DNA of 64,000 bases, from assembly GCF_018987265.1 (NCBI RefSeq), contig NZ_CP076853.1:2356001-2420000 (forward strand). Direction: 5' to 3'. The notes below the pieces were generated by a model. That model was not told the origin of the DNA, did not search any database, and was given only the letters and a program-made list of their open reading frames with translations. The DNA comes from Rhizobium sp. WYJ-E13. Lineage in GTDB: Bacteria; Pseudomonadota; Alphaproteobacteria; Rhizobiales; Rhizobiaceae. Positions 53,593 to 62,320 of this stretch are shown here, piece after piece. The translations under genes and the position numbers were made by a program. How positions within the stretch are numbered: position 1 is the first letter of the stretch; every line of letters starts with the position of its first letter.

Positions 53593-54021
53593 TCATTGTT
53601 CTGCGTCAAAGCGCAGCCGCGCGGCGCGAACCTCGTCATGGTTCGCCTCGGCCCAGTTCAGAAGCTGCGACAACGCCGTGTAGAGCGAGCGGCCGAGATC
53701 GGTCATCCGGTACTCCACACTCGGCGGCTTCGTCGGAAAAACCTCCCGCTCGATATAGCCGTCCCGCTGCAGGTCGCGTAGCGACTGGGTGAGCATGCGC
53801 TGAGAAATATCAGGGATCATCCGGCGCAATTCGCCAAAACGGTAGGGCTGCTTGGCAAGCGCTTCGAGAATCAGCGTCGACCATTTGCCACCGATCTGCT
53901 GTAACACATCACGAACCGGGCAATTGGTGAAATCCAGGCTGGCAAGGTCGATCTCGCGCCGCGCACCCAGCCCTTCGGATTGGTCTGTTCTCGCTTTCAG
54001 ATTGACGACTGTTCCGGCCAT
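53593..54021 (-). CDS. HxlR-family transcriptional regulator
   Basis: 142 residues. The HxlR signature is [59 protein letters not shown] (about 34-92), with C34 at the redox-sensing position of HypR/YodB-like members. AAAGGGAA precedes the ATG. It is divergent (120 bp between starts) from an NAD(P)H-binding protein gene, a classic HxlR target arrangement for quinone or electrophile stress. Confidence 0.93.
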   Translation of the reverse strand: MAGTVVNLKARTDQSEGLGARREIDLASLDFTNCPVRDVLQQIGGKWSTLILEALAKQPYRFGELRRMIPDISQRMLTQSLRDLQRDGYIEREVFPTKPPSVEYRMTDLGRSLYTALSQLLNWAEANHDEVRAARLRFDAEQ

Positions 54022-54140
54022 GAGCTGGTTCCCTTTTGGTAACGAAGTCTCGAAAAACTGCCTTCTTTACAGTCTCGGGTCAATTCCTATTCTAGTGTTA
54101 CTCTCTTTTTGAGACCACCTGTCAACCACTAGAGGATACT

Positions 54141-55022
54141 ATGAGCGGAACCATTCTCGTCACCGGCGCTGCGGGCCAACTCGGCCAGCTTGTCGTCCAT
54201 CACCTGATCGAAAGCTACAAGGTCGCCCCGGCTAGTATCATTGCCGCGACCCGCAACCCGGAAAAGCTCGCTGGTCTCGCTGCCAAGGGTGTTGTCATCC
54301 GCAAGGCGGATTTCGATGACGCAGCCGGCCTCGAAGCCGCTTTCGCTGGTACTGACCGCCTGCTGATCATCAGCACGGATGCGCTCGACACGCCCGGCAA
54401 GCGCCTGACCCAGCACAAAGCCGCCGTCGCTGCTGCTGTGAAGGCAAAGGTGAAGCACATCACCTACACCTCCATGCCGGCCCCTGATAATTCGCTTGTC
54501 ACCTTCGCGCCCGATCATCTCGGCACCGAAAACGCCATCAAGGAAAGCGGCATCCCCTACGCGATCGTCCGAGACGCTTGGTATCACGACAACTATCTGC
54601 ACGGCATGCCGCACAATCTGCAGACCGGAAAATGGTTCACCTCGGCGGGTGACGGCAAGATCTCGACCATCTCGCGTGACGACTGCGCACTCGCCATCGC
54701 TTCGGTCCTCGCCGCCGGGACCACCGGCATCTACACGCTGACCGGCAAGCAGTCGCTGACCTCAAAGGAAATCGCCGCCATCGTCACCGAAGCCACCGGC
54801 AAGCCGCTGGATGTCGTCAGTGTCACCGACGAACAGCTCGGCCAGGGCATCCGCGGCGCCGGCCTGCCGGGCTTCGTTGCCGACATGCTGGTCTCCGCCG
54901 ACGCCAATATCCGCGCCGGCAAGTTCGACATCGTCACCGACGACTTCACCAAGCTGACGGGCAAAGAACCGCAGTCGCTGAAGGACTACTTCATCGCCAA
55001 CAAGGCCGCGCTCACCGCCTGA
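54141..55022 (+). CDS. NmrA-like NAD(P)H-binding protein, quinone reductase QorB/YtfG type
   Basis: 293 residues. Begins MSGTILVTGAAGQLGQLVVHHL, the GxxGxxG Rossmann loop, then AATRNPEKL and LLIISTDALD. The SDR-type YxxxK is absent, as in NmrA/QOR2 proteins. It should use NADPH to reduce quinones or sense redox state. It is divergent from an HxlR regulator that probably represses it. The intergenic 120 bp hold an imperfect repeat GTCTC(G)AAAAA / TTTTTGAGAC (about 54045-54115) as a candidate operator pair. Confidence 0.9.
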   Translation: MSGTILVTGAAGQLGQLVVHHLIESYKVAPASIIAATRNPEKLAGLAAKGVVIRKADFDDAAGLEAAFAGTDRLLIISTDALDTPGKRLTQHKAAVAAAVKAKVKHITYTSMPAPDNSLVTFAPDHLGTENAIKESGIPYAIVRDAWYHDNYLHGMPHNLQTGKWFTSAGDGKISTISRDDCALAIASVLAAGTTGIYTLTGKQSLTSKEIAAIVTEATGKPLDVVSVTDEQLGQGIRGAGLPGFVADMLVSADANIRAGKFDIVTDDFTKLTGKEPQSLKDYFIANKAALTA

Positions 55023-55035
55023 GCCGGTCTAAAGT

Positions 55036-55062
55036 CCCGCCCTCGCATCCACCGAGGGCGGG
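55036..55062. terminator. Bidirectional terminator between the NmrA-like gene and pdxJ
   Basis: Perfect 10-bp stem CCCGCCCTCG-CATCCAC-CGAGGGCGGG between two convergent stops (55022 and 55072). The T-runs are short on both sides. Confidence 0.7.
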
Positions 55063-55071
55063 CCTCTTCAT

Positions 55072-55836
55072 TCAGATTTTCTGGCCGCAAGCCCGGCAGA
55101 AGCGGCGCACCGTCTCCGCCATGCCATATTCGAGTGCGTCGGCCGTCAGCCCGTGGCCGATCGAGACTTCGGCGAGATCGGGAATACGCTTGATCAGCGC
55201 CGGCAGGTTTGCCACCGTCAAATCATGGCCGCCATTGACGGCAAGGCCGAGCGCAATCGCCGCATCCGCCGTCTTGCCAAGCCCCTCGAGAATCGGCCCC
55301 GCCCGCTCCGGCGCATCGTAGCAGCCGCCATACGGACCGGTGTAAAGTTCGATTCGGTCGGCCCCCGTCGCCTTCGCGGCCTTCACCGCCTCAGCGTCGC
55401 CATCGCCGTCGGCGAACAGCGAAACGCGACATCCCATCTTTTTCAGCCGCGCCACGACATCGGTGAGAAACGCCTGATGCTTGCGGAAATCCCAGCCATG
55501 GTCGGAGGTCGCCTGTGAGGGATCGTCAGGCACCAGCGTCACCTGCTCCGGCGCAGCACCAGCACAAAGCGCCAGGAACTCCTCGGTCGGATAACCCTCT
55601 ATATTGAATTCGGCTTCCGGAAATTCGTCGTCGATCAGGTTGCGGATGACCGGAAGGTCGGAAAAGCGGATATGCCGCTGGTCCGGCCGCGGGTGCACGG
55701 TCAGCCCCGAGGCGCCGGCGGCAAGCGCGATGCGCCCGAGCCCTTCCACGCTTGGCCAGGGCAGATCGCGCCGGTTGCGCAGCATGGCGATGGCATTGAG
55801 GTTCACGGAAAGTTTGGCGGGCATGGCGAGATCCAT
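55072..55836 (-). CDS. pdxJ: Pyridoxine 5'-phosphate synthase
   Basis: 254 residues, usual PdxJ length, from ATG 55836 (ATG 55824 is the alternative; neither has a strong ribosome binding site). Family segments in order: [15 protein letters not shown] near the start, [78 protein letters not shown] and [16 protein letters not shown]. It condenses 1-amino-acetone-3-phosphate with deoxyxylulose phosphate to pyridoxine 5'-phosphate, in the cytoplasm. It stands alone between convergent and divergent neighbours. Confidence 0.97.
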   Translation of the reverse strand: MDLAMPAKLSVNLNAIAMLRNRRDLPWPSVEGLGRIALAAGASGLTVHPRPDQRHIRFSDLPVIRNLIDDEFPEAEFNIEGYPTEEFLALCAGAAPEQVTLVPDDPSQATSDHGWDFRKHQAFLTDVVARLKKMGCRVSLFADGDGDAEAVKAAKATGADRIELYTGPYGGCYDAPERAGPILEGLGKTADAAIALGLAVNGGHDLTVANLPALIKRIPDLAEVSIGHGLTADALEYGMAETVRRFCRACGQKI

Positions 55837-56271
55837 CAGCGCTTGAAAAACTGGCCTGCTTTTAAGCTAAGCGGCCCGTCAACGCCAATGAGATTCGCGG
55901 ATGCATTCATGCCTGCTGGTGATGGCGATCCCCCCGCAGCTGCTGACGTCACACCCCGTACCGGAAACAGTAATTCCCGTTCCCTTGAAAGACCATTCGT
56001 CGGCGGCAGTAAACCGTGTGGTGACATCGTACCACACATCCGAAGCAAGAGGTGGATTGAGTGCCATGACATTGCTATCCCATTTAAAAACGGTTATTTT
56101 TAGCACTTCTAAAAAAGAACGTCCGCGCATAATGTGGGCGCTGCGTAACGAGTAAGTACGCCGAGTCCTGCTTCTTCCAACGATAAGAACGCTTGAGGAA
56201 ACCCCACTCGCTGCGCTCCGGAAGCAACTGGCAAACCGCATGAGGTGCAACTAGCTGCCCCAGGAGGGTTC
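55837..56271. other. Gene-poor, relatively AT-rich intergenic region before the MerR-type gene
   Basis: 435 nt without a gene I can support. It holds an inverted repeat GTGTGGT/ACCACAC (56016-56037) and an AT-rich patch with poly-A and poly-T tracts around 56085-56115. Minus-strand frames of about 60-120 codons exist here, but their composition and lack of a start signal make them doubtful. The lower GC and lack of features differ from the surroundings, so it may be a decayed insert or a long promoter region for the next gene. Confidence 0.4.
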
Positions 56272-56964
56272 ATGCCAGACGGTTCCAAACGTATGTTTGC
56301 TGCCGCCGGTATCGCTTCGGAGGCCCGGTCGAAATACCGGTTCCTGCCTTCGGCCGCTTTGCCGCCGGATATCCCACACGGTCCAGTGCCTATCGCCGAC
56401 ATGGCGAACGCTTTCGGCGTCACGCACAGGACATTGCATTTCTATGAGGAAAAGGGCCTGATTTCCGCAAACCGCATCGGCCTGATGCGCGTTTACGATC
56501 AGGATGACATCATGCGCATGGCGGTCATCACCGTCTGCCGCGAAACCGGCATGCCGATCGCCGTCATCCAGGAATTGATGGACGTTCTGCGCGGCGCGGC
56601 CTCGCAGGAAGAGGCTGAGTCGATCTTCCACGAGGCGCTCTCCCAGCGCAAGCGCGAGCTGACGGCTGAGATGTCGACTTTGCATCGGCAGCTGCAACAG
56701 GTGAGCGACCTTCTCGATTACGACAGCAGCCTCGACCTGCCGCCGATCAACGACAATAGGGATCCGGCAAGCCTGACCGATCAGGAGCGCCAATGCCTGG
56801 AGCTGATGGCCGAGGGATATTCGACGCAGCGCATCGCCCGCGCCCTCGACCTCAGACATGAGGAAACGCGCGCGCTGGAAGCCGACATCATCATGAAATT
56901 CCAAGCCAACAACCGCTTTCAGGCGATCGCCAAGGCGGTTCTCCTCGGCATCGTGCAGGCTTGA
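56272..56964 (+). CDS. MerR-type HTH protein with a C-terminal LuxR/GerE-like HTH (two DNA-binding domains)
   Basis: 230 residues from ATG 56272, which has CAGGAGGG upstream. The MerR HTH is at about 42-110: MANAFGVTHRTLHFYEEKGLISANRIGLMRVYDQDDIMRMAVI. The coiled-coil dimer helix follows (about 115-155: AESIFHEALSQRKRELTAEMSTLHRQLQQ). The C-terminus (about 167-230) reads LTDQERQCLELMAEGYSTQRIARALDLRHEETRALEADIIMKFQANNR, a LuxR-type helix-turn-helix. No ligand Cys typical of metal-sensing MerR proteins is present. A target is not evident. Confidence 0.85.
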   Translation: MPDGSKRMFAAAGIASEARSKYRFLPSAALPPDIPHGPVPIADMANAFGVTHRTLHFYEEKGLISANRIGLMRVYDQDDIMRMAVITVCRETGMPIAVIQELMDVLRGAASQEEAESIFHEALSQRKRELTAEMSTLHRQLQQVSDLLDYDSSLDLPPINDNRDPASLTDQERQCLELMAEGYSTQRIARALDLRHEETRALEADIIMKFQANNRFQAIAKAVLLGIVQA

Positions 56965-57038
56965 TTCTCCCCACACCGGCTGCGGCCGCCACCGCATCTG
57001 CATGGCAGTGAACGCCAATCCCCAACGAACGCCAGACC

Positions 57039-58166
57039 TTAGCGGACGATCGTCAGCGTCTCTGCCGCGCGTGTGATCGCCGTATAAAGCCAGCGCTCGC
57101 GCGTGTCACGGAAGGCCCAGCTTTCGTCGAACAGCACGACATTGTTCCACTGCGAACCCTGCGCCTTGTGCACCGTCAGCGCATAGCCGTAATCGAACTC
57201 GTCATAGCGCTTGCGCGTGTTCCAGGGAATCTCGCCTTCCACATTCTCGAAGGCCTGCTTCAGGAGCTTGATCTTCGCAGCCCCCCGATCCATGTCGTCG
57301 TCTTCAGGGCGGACCAGCAGGTTGATGCCGGGCTTCGTCGTTTCCTTGGACGAGGTCATGACCTGCCAGAGCGAGCCGTTGAGCAGGCCCTTGGCCGGGT
57401 CGTTGCGCAGGCAGACAAGCTTGTCGCCGGTCTGCGGATGTTCGGTCGTAAACCCTTTGAGTTCACGCAAGCGCTGGTTATAGCGTCGCCGCGTCTTGTT
57501 GGTGCCGACGAGCACCTGATCGGCATCCATGACCAGCGGCTGCGTCACCTCGTTCTTCGAGATCACCTGCGCAGTGCCGTAGTCGCCATACATGATCTCG
57601 TTGCCCTCACGCACCTGCATGGCAAGCTTGATAATTGGGTTGTCGCGTGCCTGCCGGTGGATATCCGTCAGCAGGTAATCCGGCTCCTGATTGGTGAAGT
57701 AGCCGCCGCCCGACACAGGCGGCAGCTGGCCGGGATCGCCGAGCACCAGGATCGGTGTGCCGAAGCTCATCAGGTCCTTGCCGAGCGCCTCGTCCACCAT
57801 CGAGCACTCGTCGACGATGATAAGGGCAGCCTTGGCGACCGGGCTCTGGCGGTTGATGGAAAACATCGGCGCAATCGAGGTCTTGCCGGTTTCCTCATCC
57901 TCAACCTCTTCCTCGCCGCGCGGCCGGTAGATCAGCGAATGGATGGTCTTGGCATTCGATGCCCCGCGCGAGCGCAGCACCTGTGCGGCCTTGCCGGTGA
58001 AGGCGGCAAACAGAACATCGCCATCAACATGCTCGGCAAAATGCTTGGCAAGCGTCGTCTTGCCCGTTCCGGCATAACCGAACAGACGGAAGAGCGGCGA
58101 CCTGCCCTCCTTCAGCCAGTTCGAAACGGCCTTCAGGGCTTCATCCTGTTGAGGGGCGAATTGCAT
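57039..58166 (-). CDS. RecD/Dda-like ATP-dependent DNA helicase (SF1B)
   Basis: 375 residues from ATG 58166; a TTG 12 codons earlier is possible. Helicase motif I is GYAGTGKTTLAKHFA (about 31-45), motif II IIVDECSMVD (about 117-126), motif III LVLGDPGQLPPV, and motifs V/VI near the C-terminus (ALTVHKAQGSQWNNVVLFDE, LYTAITRAAETLTI). It is a short stand-alone SF1B enzyme like phage T4 Dda, lacking the N-terminal domains of RecD2. It should unwind DNA 5' to 3'. A perfect hairpin separates it from the next upstream gene. Confidence 0.9.
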   Translation of the reverse strand: MQFAPQQDEALKAVSNWLKEGRSPLFRLFGYAGTGKTTLAKHFAEHVDGDVLFAAFTGKAAQVLRSRGASNAKTIHSLIYRPRGEEEVEDEETGKTSIAPMFSINRQSPVAKAALIIVDECSMVDEALGKDLMSFGTPILVLGDPGQLPPVSGGGYFTNQEPDYLLTDIHRQARDNPIIKLAMQVREGNEIMYGDYGTAQVISKNEVTQPLVMDADQVLVGTNKTRRRYNQRLRELKGFTTEHPQTGDKLVCLRNDPAKGLLNGSLWQVMTSSKETTKPGINLLVRPEDDDMDRGAAKIKLLKQAFENVEGEIPWNTRKRYDEFDYGYALTVHKAQGSQWNNVVLFDESWAFRDTRERWLYTAITRAAETLTIVR

Positions 58167-58227
58167 GGAAGCGACTTGGCAGGATTCGCATCGCATAGGC
58201 AAGGCGGAAATTCACGTCAAACGCAGA

Positions 58228-58254
58228 CGTGCCGGAGCGAAAATCTCCGGCACG
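58228..58254. terminator. 10-bp hairpin between the hydrolase and helicase genes
   Basis: CGTGCCGGAG-CGAAAAT-CTCCGGCACG, perfect. It lies 38 bp after the hydrolase stop on the minus strand and can end that transcript. The T-richer side (CTTTATT) is on the plus strand, so strand assignment is uncertain. Confidence 0.65.
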
Positions 58255-58291
58255 CTTTATTCGCGCTGGCTCCAGTGAGCAGCATCATCGC

Positions 58292-59071
58292 TTACTTGCT
58301 CGCAGCCGCCTCTTCGATCAGCTTTGCGACCTTGTCGGGATGCGAGACCATCACGACATGGGATGCGCCCGATACCACGACCGTGTCCTTCGAATGCGCG
58401 CGGTCGGCCATCCACTGCAGAGCCTTTGCCGGAATGTTCTTATCTGCATCGCCATAGACGAAATAGGCCGGGATCGTCTTCCAGGCTGCCTTGTCGATTG
58501 CCTCGTTCAACGCCGCATCGGTGATCGGGCGCTGAGTTGCCGCCATCAACTTGGCCTCGTCTTCCGGCACATCGGCGGCGAACTGATCATGGAACTTGGC
58601 CTGATCGATATAGAGATCCTTGACGCCGCCATCGAGCGCAACAGGCTCGGCAAGCGCGGATGCCAGAGTGCCGCCGGGAAATTTGCCCGACAGTGCCGCA
58701 GCCGTTTCCCCACTATCGGGTGCGAATGCGGCCACGTAGACCAGCGATTTGACGTTTGTTGCCGAAGATGCAGCCTCTGTTATCACCGAGCCGCCATAGG
58801 AATGGCCGACGAGCACAACAGGGGTTTTGACGCCCGCAACGACGCGCCTGATATAATCGCCATCAGACTTGACCCCGCGAAGCGGATTGGCAGCAGCGAC
58901 CACCGGGTAGCCATCCTTTTCGAGCTTTTCGATGACGCCGTTCCAGCTCGACGCATCAGCGAAAGCGCCATGCACCAGAACCACCGTCGGCTTCGCATCT
59001 GCCGAAAACGAAGGAGAAGCCATCGCGGCTACCGCACCGGCAACCAGTGCAATCTTCAGAAAATTACGCAT
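58292..59071 (-). CDS. Secreted alpha/beta hydrolase (esterase-like)
   Basis: 259 residues from ATG 59071 (AAAGGA upstream). Signal peptide MRNFLKIALVAGAVAAMASP with cleavage near SFSA (about 23). The fold shows VVLVHGAFADASSWNGVIEKL (oxyanion HG), the nucleophile elbow GHSYGG (about S96), GDADKNIPAKAL with the acid, and ASHVVMVSHPD with the catalytic His. The closest type is the Abhydrolase_6 group found in rhizobia and Burkholderia. Substrate unknown; periplasmic or secreted. Confidence 0.9.
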   Translation of the reverse strand: MRNFLKIALVAGAVAAMASPSFSADAKPTVVLVHGAFADASSWNGVIEKLEKDGYPVVAAANPLRGVKSDGDYIRRVVAGVKTPVVLVGHSYGGSVITEAASSATNVKSLVYVAAFAPDSGETAAALSGKFPGGTLASALAEPVALDGGVKDLYIDQAKFHDQFAADVPEDEAKLMAATQRPITDAALNEAIDKAAWKTIPAYFVYGDADKNIPAKALQWMADRAHSKDTVVVSGASHVVMVSHPDKVAKLIEEAAASK

Positions 59072-59230
59072 GTTGTGTTCCTTTCGAATGCCAATGCCAG
59101 GATCAATAATGCACAACTTAATTGTGCGCAATAGAAATAGAGCGCACGAAGGCTTCACTCTTCCGTGAGACTGAAATTTCAGGATCGCAAGCCGACCGAG
59201 GATGATCGCAATCGGCCCTATTTCGCGCCG

Positions 59231-60532
59231 CTAGCCTTTCGCGGCTTCCCGAATGATCCGCTCGCGTAGAACCCCAACGAGATAAAGCGACCCCGTGAGG
59301 ATCACCCAGGCGCCGGTGGCGGCAGCCTGCTCACGCGCCTTTTCATAAGCCTTCTGCGGATCCTCGATCACGTCGCTGGAAAGACCGATCTTATCGGCAA
59401 GCTCTCGCAGTTCGGCAGGCGAACGGAAACGATCCGAAACCGAGGTGAAGATCGGCGAGACACCGTAACGGCTCATCACTTCGAGGAGCCCGGCGGCATC
59501 CTTATCCGCCGCAATCGCAACGACTGCGATACCCGGTCCGGCAAACCCCTCCATGCCGGAGAGATCGTCGAGCACAGCTTCGAGATTGAAGGGCACATGC
59601 GCCCCGTCGAGCGCGACGGCAACGCGCCTCTCCGCAACGGTCACGACGAAGCGCTCCAGCCGCCCCGGCAATTGCGATTCCTGCTCGGCCGCCTTGTCGA
59701 TCAGCCATCCGGCAACCTTCCTGCCGTCCTTTGCCTCCACGCCGAATTCGCCCAGCACGTCGAGTGCGGCACCTGCAACTGCGACATTGCGCTCGGCAAT
59801 CGTCTTCAGCCCGGAAAAATCCGGCCGGATAAGCCGCGCTTCGATTTCGACAGCGCGCTTGGCAATCACAGCGCCCGCCTCATGGTCGGCATCAAGCGGT
59901 GTCACGACCGTCGAATGCGGCTTGATGATGCCGGCCTTTTCGAAGGCGATGGCGGCGCGCGTCTTGCCCAATATCTCCGTATGTTCGAGGCCGATATTGG
60001 TGATGATGGAAACGTCGCTGTCGACGATATTGGTGGAATCCAGCCTCCCGCCGAGACCCGTCTCGACCACGGCCCATTCTACGCCCGCAAACCGGAAGAT
60101 CAGGAAGCCGGCCGCCGTCAGCATATCGAACCATGTCGCAGCTTCCGCCGCGGTCCCTTCCGTCCTTGCCGCGCGCAAGGCGTCGAGCGCCAGGAAGAGC
60201 GCCTCGGCCAGTACGGCCTCCTCGACCGGCCGGCTGTTGATGCTGACCCGCTCGGAAATGTGCTCCACATGCGGCGAAGCATAACGTCCGACGGAAATGC
60301 CGGCATGGCGCAGCCCCGCTTCGAGCAGCGCCGAGGTCGAGCTCTTGCCCTTGGTGCCCGCCACGTGGATCGAGCGGAAGGCGTGGTGCGGATTGCCGAG
60401 ACGGGCGGAGAGATCAATGATCGGCTCCAGTCCGACGCGCATTTCGCCGCGCGGGCGCTGTTCCCAGTTGGTGAGCTGATCAAGTTGCGAAAGGGCTTCG
60501 ATAAGGCGAGGATTCTGTTTCTGCATGGGCAT
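59231..60532 (-). CDS. folC: FolC-like Mur ligase (folylpolyglutamate/dihydrofolate synthase family), divergent
   Basis: 433 residues. Mur-ligase middle domain with P-loop AGTKGKSST (about 58-66), where canonical FolC has GTNGKGS. Next come YASPHVEHISERVSIN, ETGLGGRLDSTNIV and ITNIGLEHTEILGKT. In the C-terminal ligase domain the ALDGAH motif is present, but the conserved DGAHNP continues as VPFN. FolC attaches glutamate to dihydropteroate or polyglutamates. Because these motif positions are altered and the gene stands alone (no accD or trp genes), it may be a paralogue with a related substrate. ATG at 60532; weak Shine-Dalgarno. Confidence 0.82.
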   Translation of the reverse strand: MPMQKQNPRLIEALSQLDQLTNWEQRPRGEMRVGLEPIIDLSARLGNPHHAFRSIHVAGTKGKSSTSALLEAGLRHAGISVGRYASPHVEHISERVSINSRPVEEAVLAEALFLALDALRAARTEGTAAEAATWFDMLTAAGFLIFRFAGVEWAVVETGLGGRLDSTNIVDSDVSIITNIGLEHTEILGKTRAAIAFEKAGIIKPHSTVVTPLDADHEAGAVIAKRAVEIEARLIRPDFSGLKTIAERNVAVAGAALDVLGEFGVEAKDGRKVAGWLIDKAAEQESQLPGRLERFVVTVAERRVAVALDGAHVPFNLEAVLDDLSGMEGFAGPGIAVVAIAADKDAAGLLEVMSRYGVSPIFTSVSDRFRSPAELRELADKIGLSSDVIEDPQKAYEKAREQAAATGAWVILTGSLYLVGVLRERIIREAAKG

Positions 60533-60806
60533 GGTACACGGCTACAAGGGTTCATTTTATGCCCAGGCGAGCGGCATCGACAACCTGCGCTTTCCGATGG
60601 TTGTCCATATGTCTCGCCAGTCGCGCAGGCAGCGCGACACTAGAACCTTTCCGTCGCCCTGCCTAGCCTCGCAAGCGGCATCGGCAGCGCTCCACCGCGA
60701 CGCCGCGCGCGACAACTGCCAGTTAACGCTGGTGAATTTTAGCCCTTGCCGAGATTTTCAATAGGGCCATTTCTATCCCCTGTCTTTGACAGAGACGGAG
60801 ATCCAA

Positions 60807-61838
60807 GTGGGGCAGACTATCCGAATTCCAGTCAACGAACCGCAGCGACTGCTTGCCGTACGCTCGCTGAACGCCATCAGCAGCGGCCCGACGCCTGAGC
60901 TTGCAGCGCTTGCCGAGCTCGCCAAGAACGCATTCGCAATGCCCTATGCCGCCGTCAACATCGTAGATGAGGACTGGCTGCGCATTGCCGGCGAAGCGGG
61001 CATGCAGCTTTCAGAATGTCCGCGCGACCTCTCCTTCTGCACCCGCGTCGTCTTCGCCAACGACATGGTCGTCATTCCCGATCTGGAACAGGATGCGGAA
61101 CTCGGCACCGCACCCTATGTAACGGGCCCGCCGTATTTCCGTTTTTATGCCGGTGCGCCTCTGGAACTGGAAAACGAGCTGGCAATTGGCGCCTTCTGCA
61201 TCCTGGATCAGAAGCCGCGGCTCTTCACCGAAAAAGAGGCCGCCAATCTTCGCCGTTTTGCCCGCGTGGCGAGCGCGCTTCTGCGGCTGCAGAAGGCGAA
61301 TTTCGTCATGGGCCTTGCCGAAAGCAGCCTGCGCACTGCAGCCATGACCGACCCGCTGACCGGCTTCCTCAACCGCGCCGCACTCGATGCCATCGTGGAC
61401 CACGCGCTGGAAGCAGCCCTTGCCTCCGGCCAGACCTTCGGCGCTCTCTATCTCGATATGGACGGTTTCAAGTCGATCAACGATACGCTTGGCCATCATA
61501 TCGGCGACGAGGTACTGCGTGAGGCAGCAAACCGCATCCGTTCAGTCATCCGCTCCGGCGATATCGTCCTGCGCATGGGCGGCGACGAATTTGCAGTCTT
61601 CGTACCGAACCCGCCGAACACCGAAGCGCTGGTCTCCGTCTCCGAACGCCTGCTCTCGGCCTTCCGCAGCCCCTTCACGATCGAGGGAAATACTATCCTT
61701 GCCCGCCTGAGCATCGGCGCAGCCCTTGCTCCCAAAGGCGGCGGCCGCCGCCGCGAACTGCTGCGCAATGTCGATGGCGCCCTTTATAACGCGAAGGCTG
61801 CCGGACGGGACTGCTATGTGGTTTTCAATCCGAACTGA
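60807..61838 (+). CDS. GAF-GGDEF diguanylate cyclase
   Basis: 343 residues with a GTG start at 60807 (GGAG 7 nt upstream); a TTG at 60786 is less likely. A GAF domain (about 15-155: AVNIVDEDWLRIAG, FCTRVVFANDMVVIPDLEQD, FYAGAPLELENELAIGAFCILD) precedes a GGDEF domain (about 180-340: DPLTGFLNRAALDAIVDHALEAA, LDMDGFKSINDTLGHHIGDEVL, RMGGDEFAVFV). The active GGDEF is complete, and the I-site RSGD lies exactly five residues before it, so product inhibition should operate. No membrane helix; the GAF domain probably senses a cytoplasmic signal. Divergent from folC. Confidence 0.93.
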   Translation: MGQTIRIPVNEPQRLLAVRSLNAISSGPTPELAALAELAKNAFAMPYAAVNIVDEDWLRIAGEAGMQLSECPRDLSFCTRVVFANDMVVIPDLEQDAELGTAPYVTGPPYFRFYAGAPLELENELAIGAFCILDQKPRLFTEKEAANLRRFARVASALLRLQKANFVMGLAESSLRTAAMTDPLTGFLNRAALDAIVDHALEAALASGQTFGALYLDMDGFKSINDTLGHHIGDEVLREAANRIRSVIRSGDIVLRMGGDEFAVFVPNPPNTEALVSVSERLLSAFRSPFTIEGNTILARLSIGAALAPKGGGRRRELLRNVDGALYNAKAAGRDCYVVFNPN

Positions 61839-61855
61839 GATTTGAAAAAGAAACT

Positions 61856-61882
61856 GGAATAAAACAGACGCCTGCCGTGTCT
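61856..61882 (+). promoter_or_regulatory. Possible ECF-type promoter before the secreted protein/sigma/anti-sigma operon
   Basis: GGAAT (61856-61860), 16 nt, GTGTC (61877-61881) resembles ECF-sigma promoters (GGAAC-N16-17-GTT) and would allow autoregulation by the sigma factor encoded in the operon. The match is modest. Confidence 0.3.
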
Positions 61883-61929
61883 CATCTCCGGTATCGCAAG
61901 ACTGCGTGCCTAACCCGAGGAGAGAGACC

Positions 61930-62310
61930 ATGAAGTCCGTAAAATTCCTGTCCGTGCTGGCGCTCATCGCTGCCACTGCCACTGCAGCCTTCGCCGCCCC
62001 CGCAGTCACCACCGTCGAATCGGCCAAGGGTAAGGTTCTTGCCGGCGAAAAGGGCATGACGCTCTATACCTACAAGAAGGACGAAAAGGGCGTCTCGAAC
62101 TGCTACGACAAGTGCGCCACCAACTGGCCGCCTTTCCTCGCCGCTTCCGACGCCAAGGCCGATGGTGCATACTCGCTCGTCGAACGCAAGGATGGAAAGA
62201 AGCAGTGGGCCAAGGACGGCATGCCGCTCTATTATTGGGTGAAGGACATGAAGTCCGGCGATATCACCGGCGACGGCGTCGGCGGTGTCTGGGACCTCGC
62301 AAAGCCCTGA
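61930..62310 (+). CDS. Secreted protein with Yx(FWY)xxD motif (COG4315)
   Basis: 126 residues from ATG 61930 (CGAGGAGAGAG upstream). Signal peptide MKSVKFLSVLALIAATATAAFA, then the family motif MTLYTYKKDEKG (YxYxxD) near 46, CYDKCATNWPPF with two cysteines, and a C-terminal LYYWVKDMKSGDITGDGVGGVWDLAK that repeats the motif (YxWxxD). The role is not known. It is 10 bp upstream of the ECF sigma gene, so the three genes form an operon; in several bacteria such proteins accompany ECF sigma/anti-sigma pairs. Confidence 0.9.
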   Translation: MKSVKFLSVLALIAATATAAFAAPAVTTVESAKGKVLAGEKGMTLYTYKKDEKGVSNCYDKCATNWPPFLAASDAKADGAYSLVERKDGKKQWAKDGMPLYYWVKDMKSGDITGDGVGGVWDLAKP

Positions 62311-62320
62311 TGAGGCAAGT

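Noticed and set aside
55879..56250. Minus-strand frame of 123 codons in the gap before the MerR-type gene.
   Set aside because: No start signal, odd composition and no recognisable motif; kept only as part of the intergenic description.
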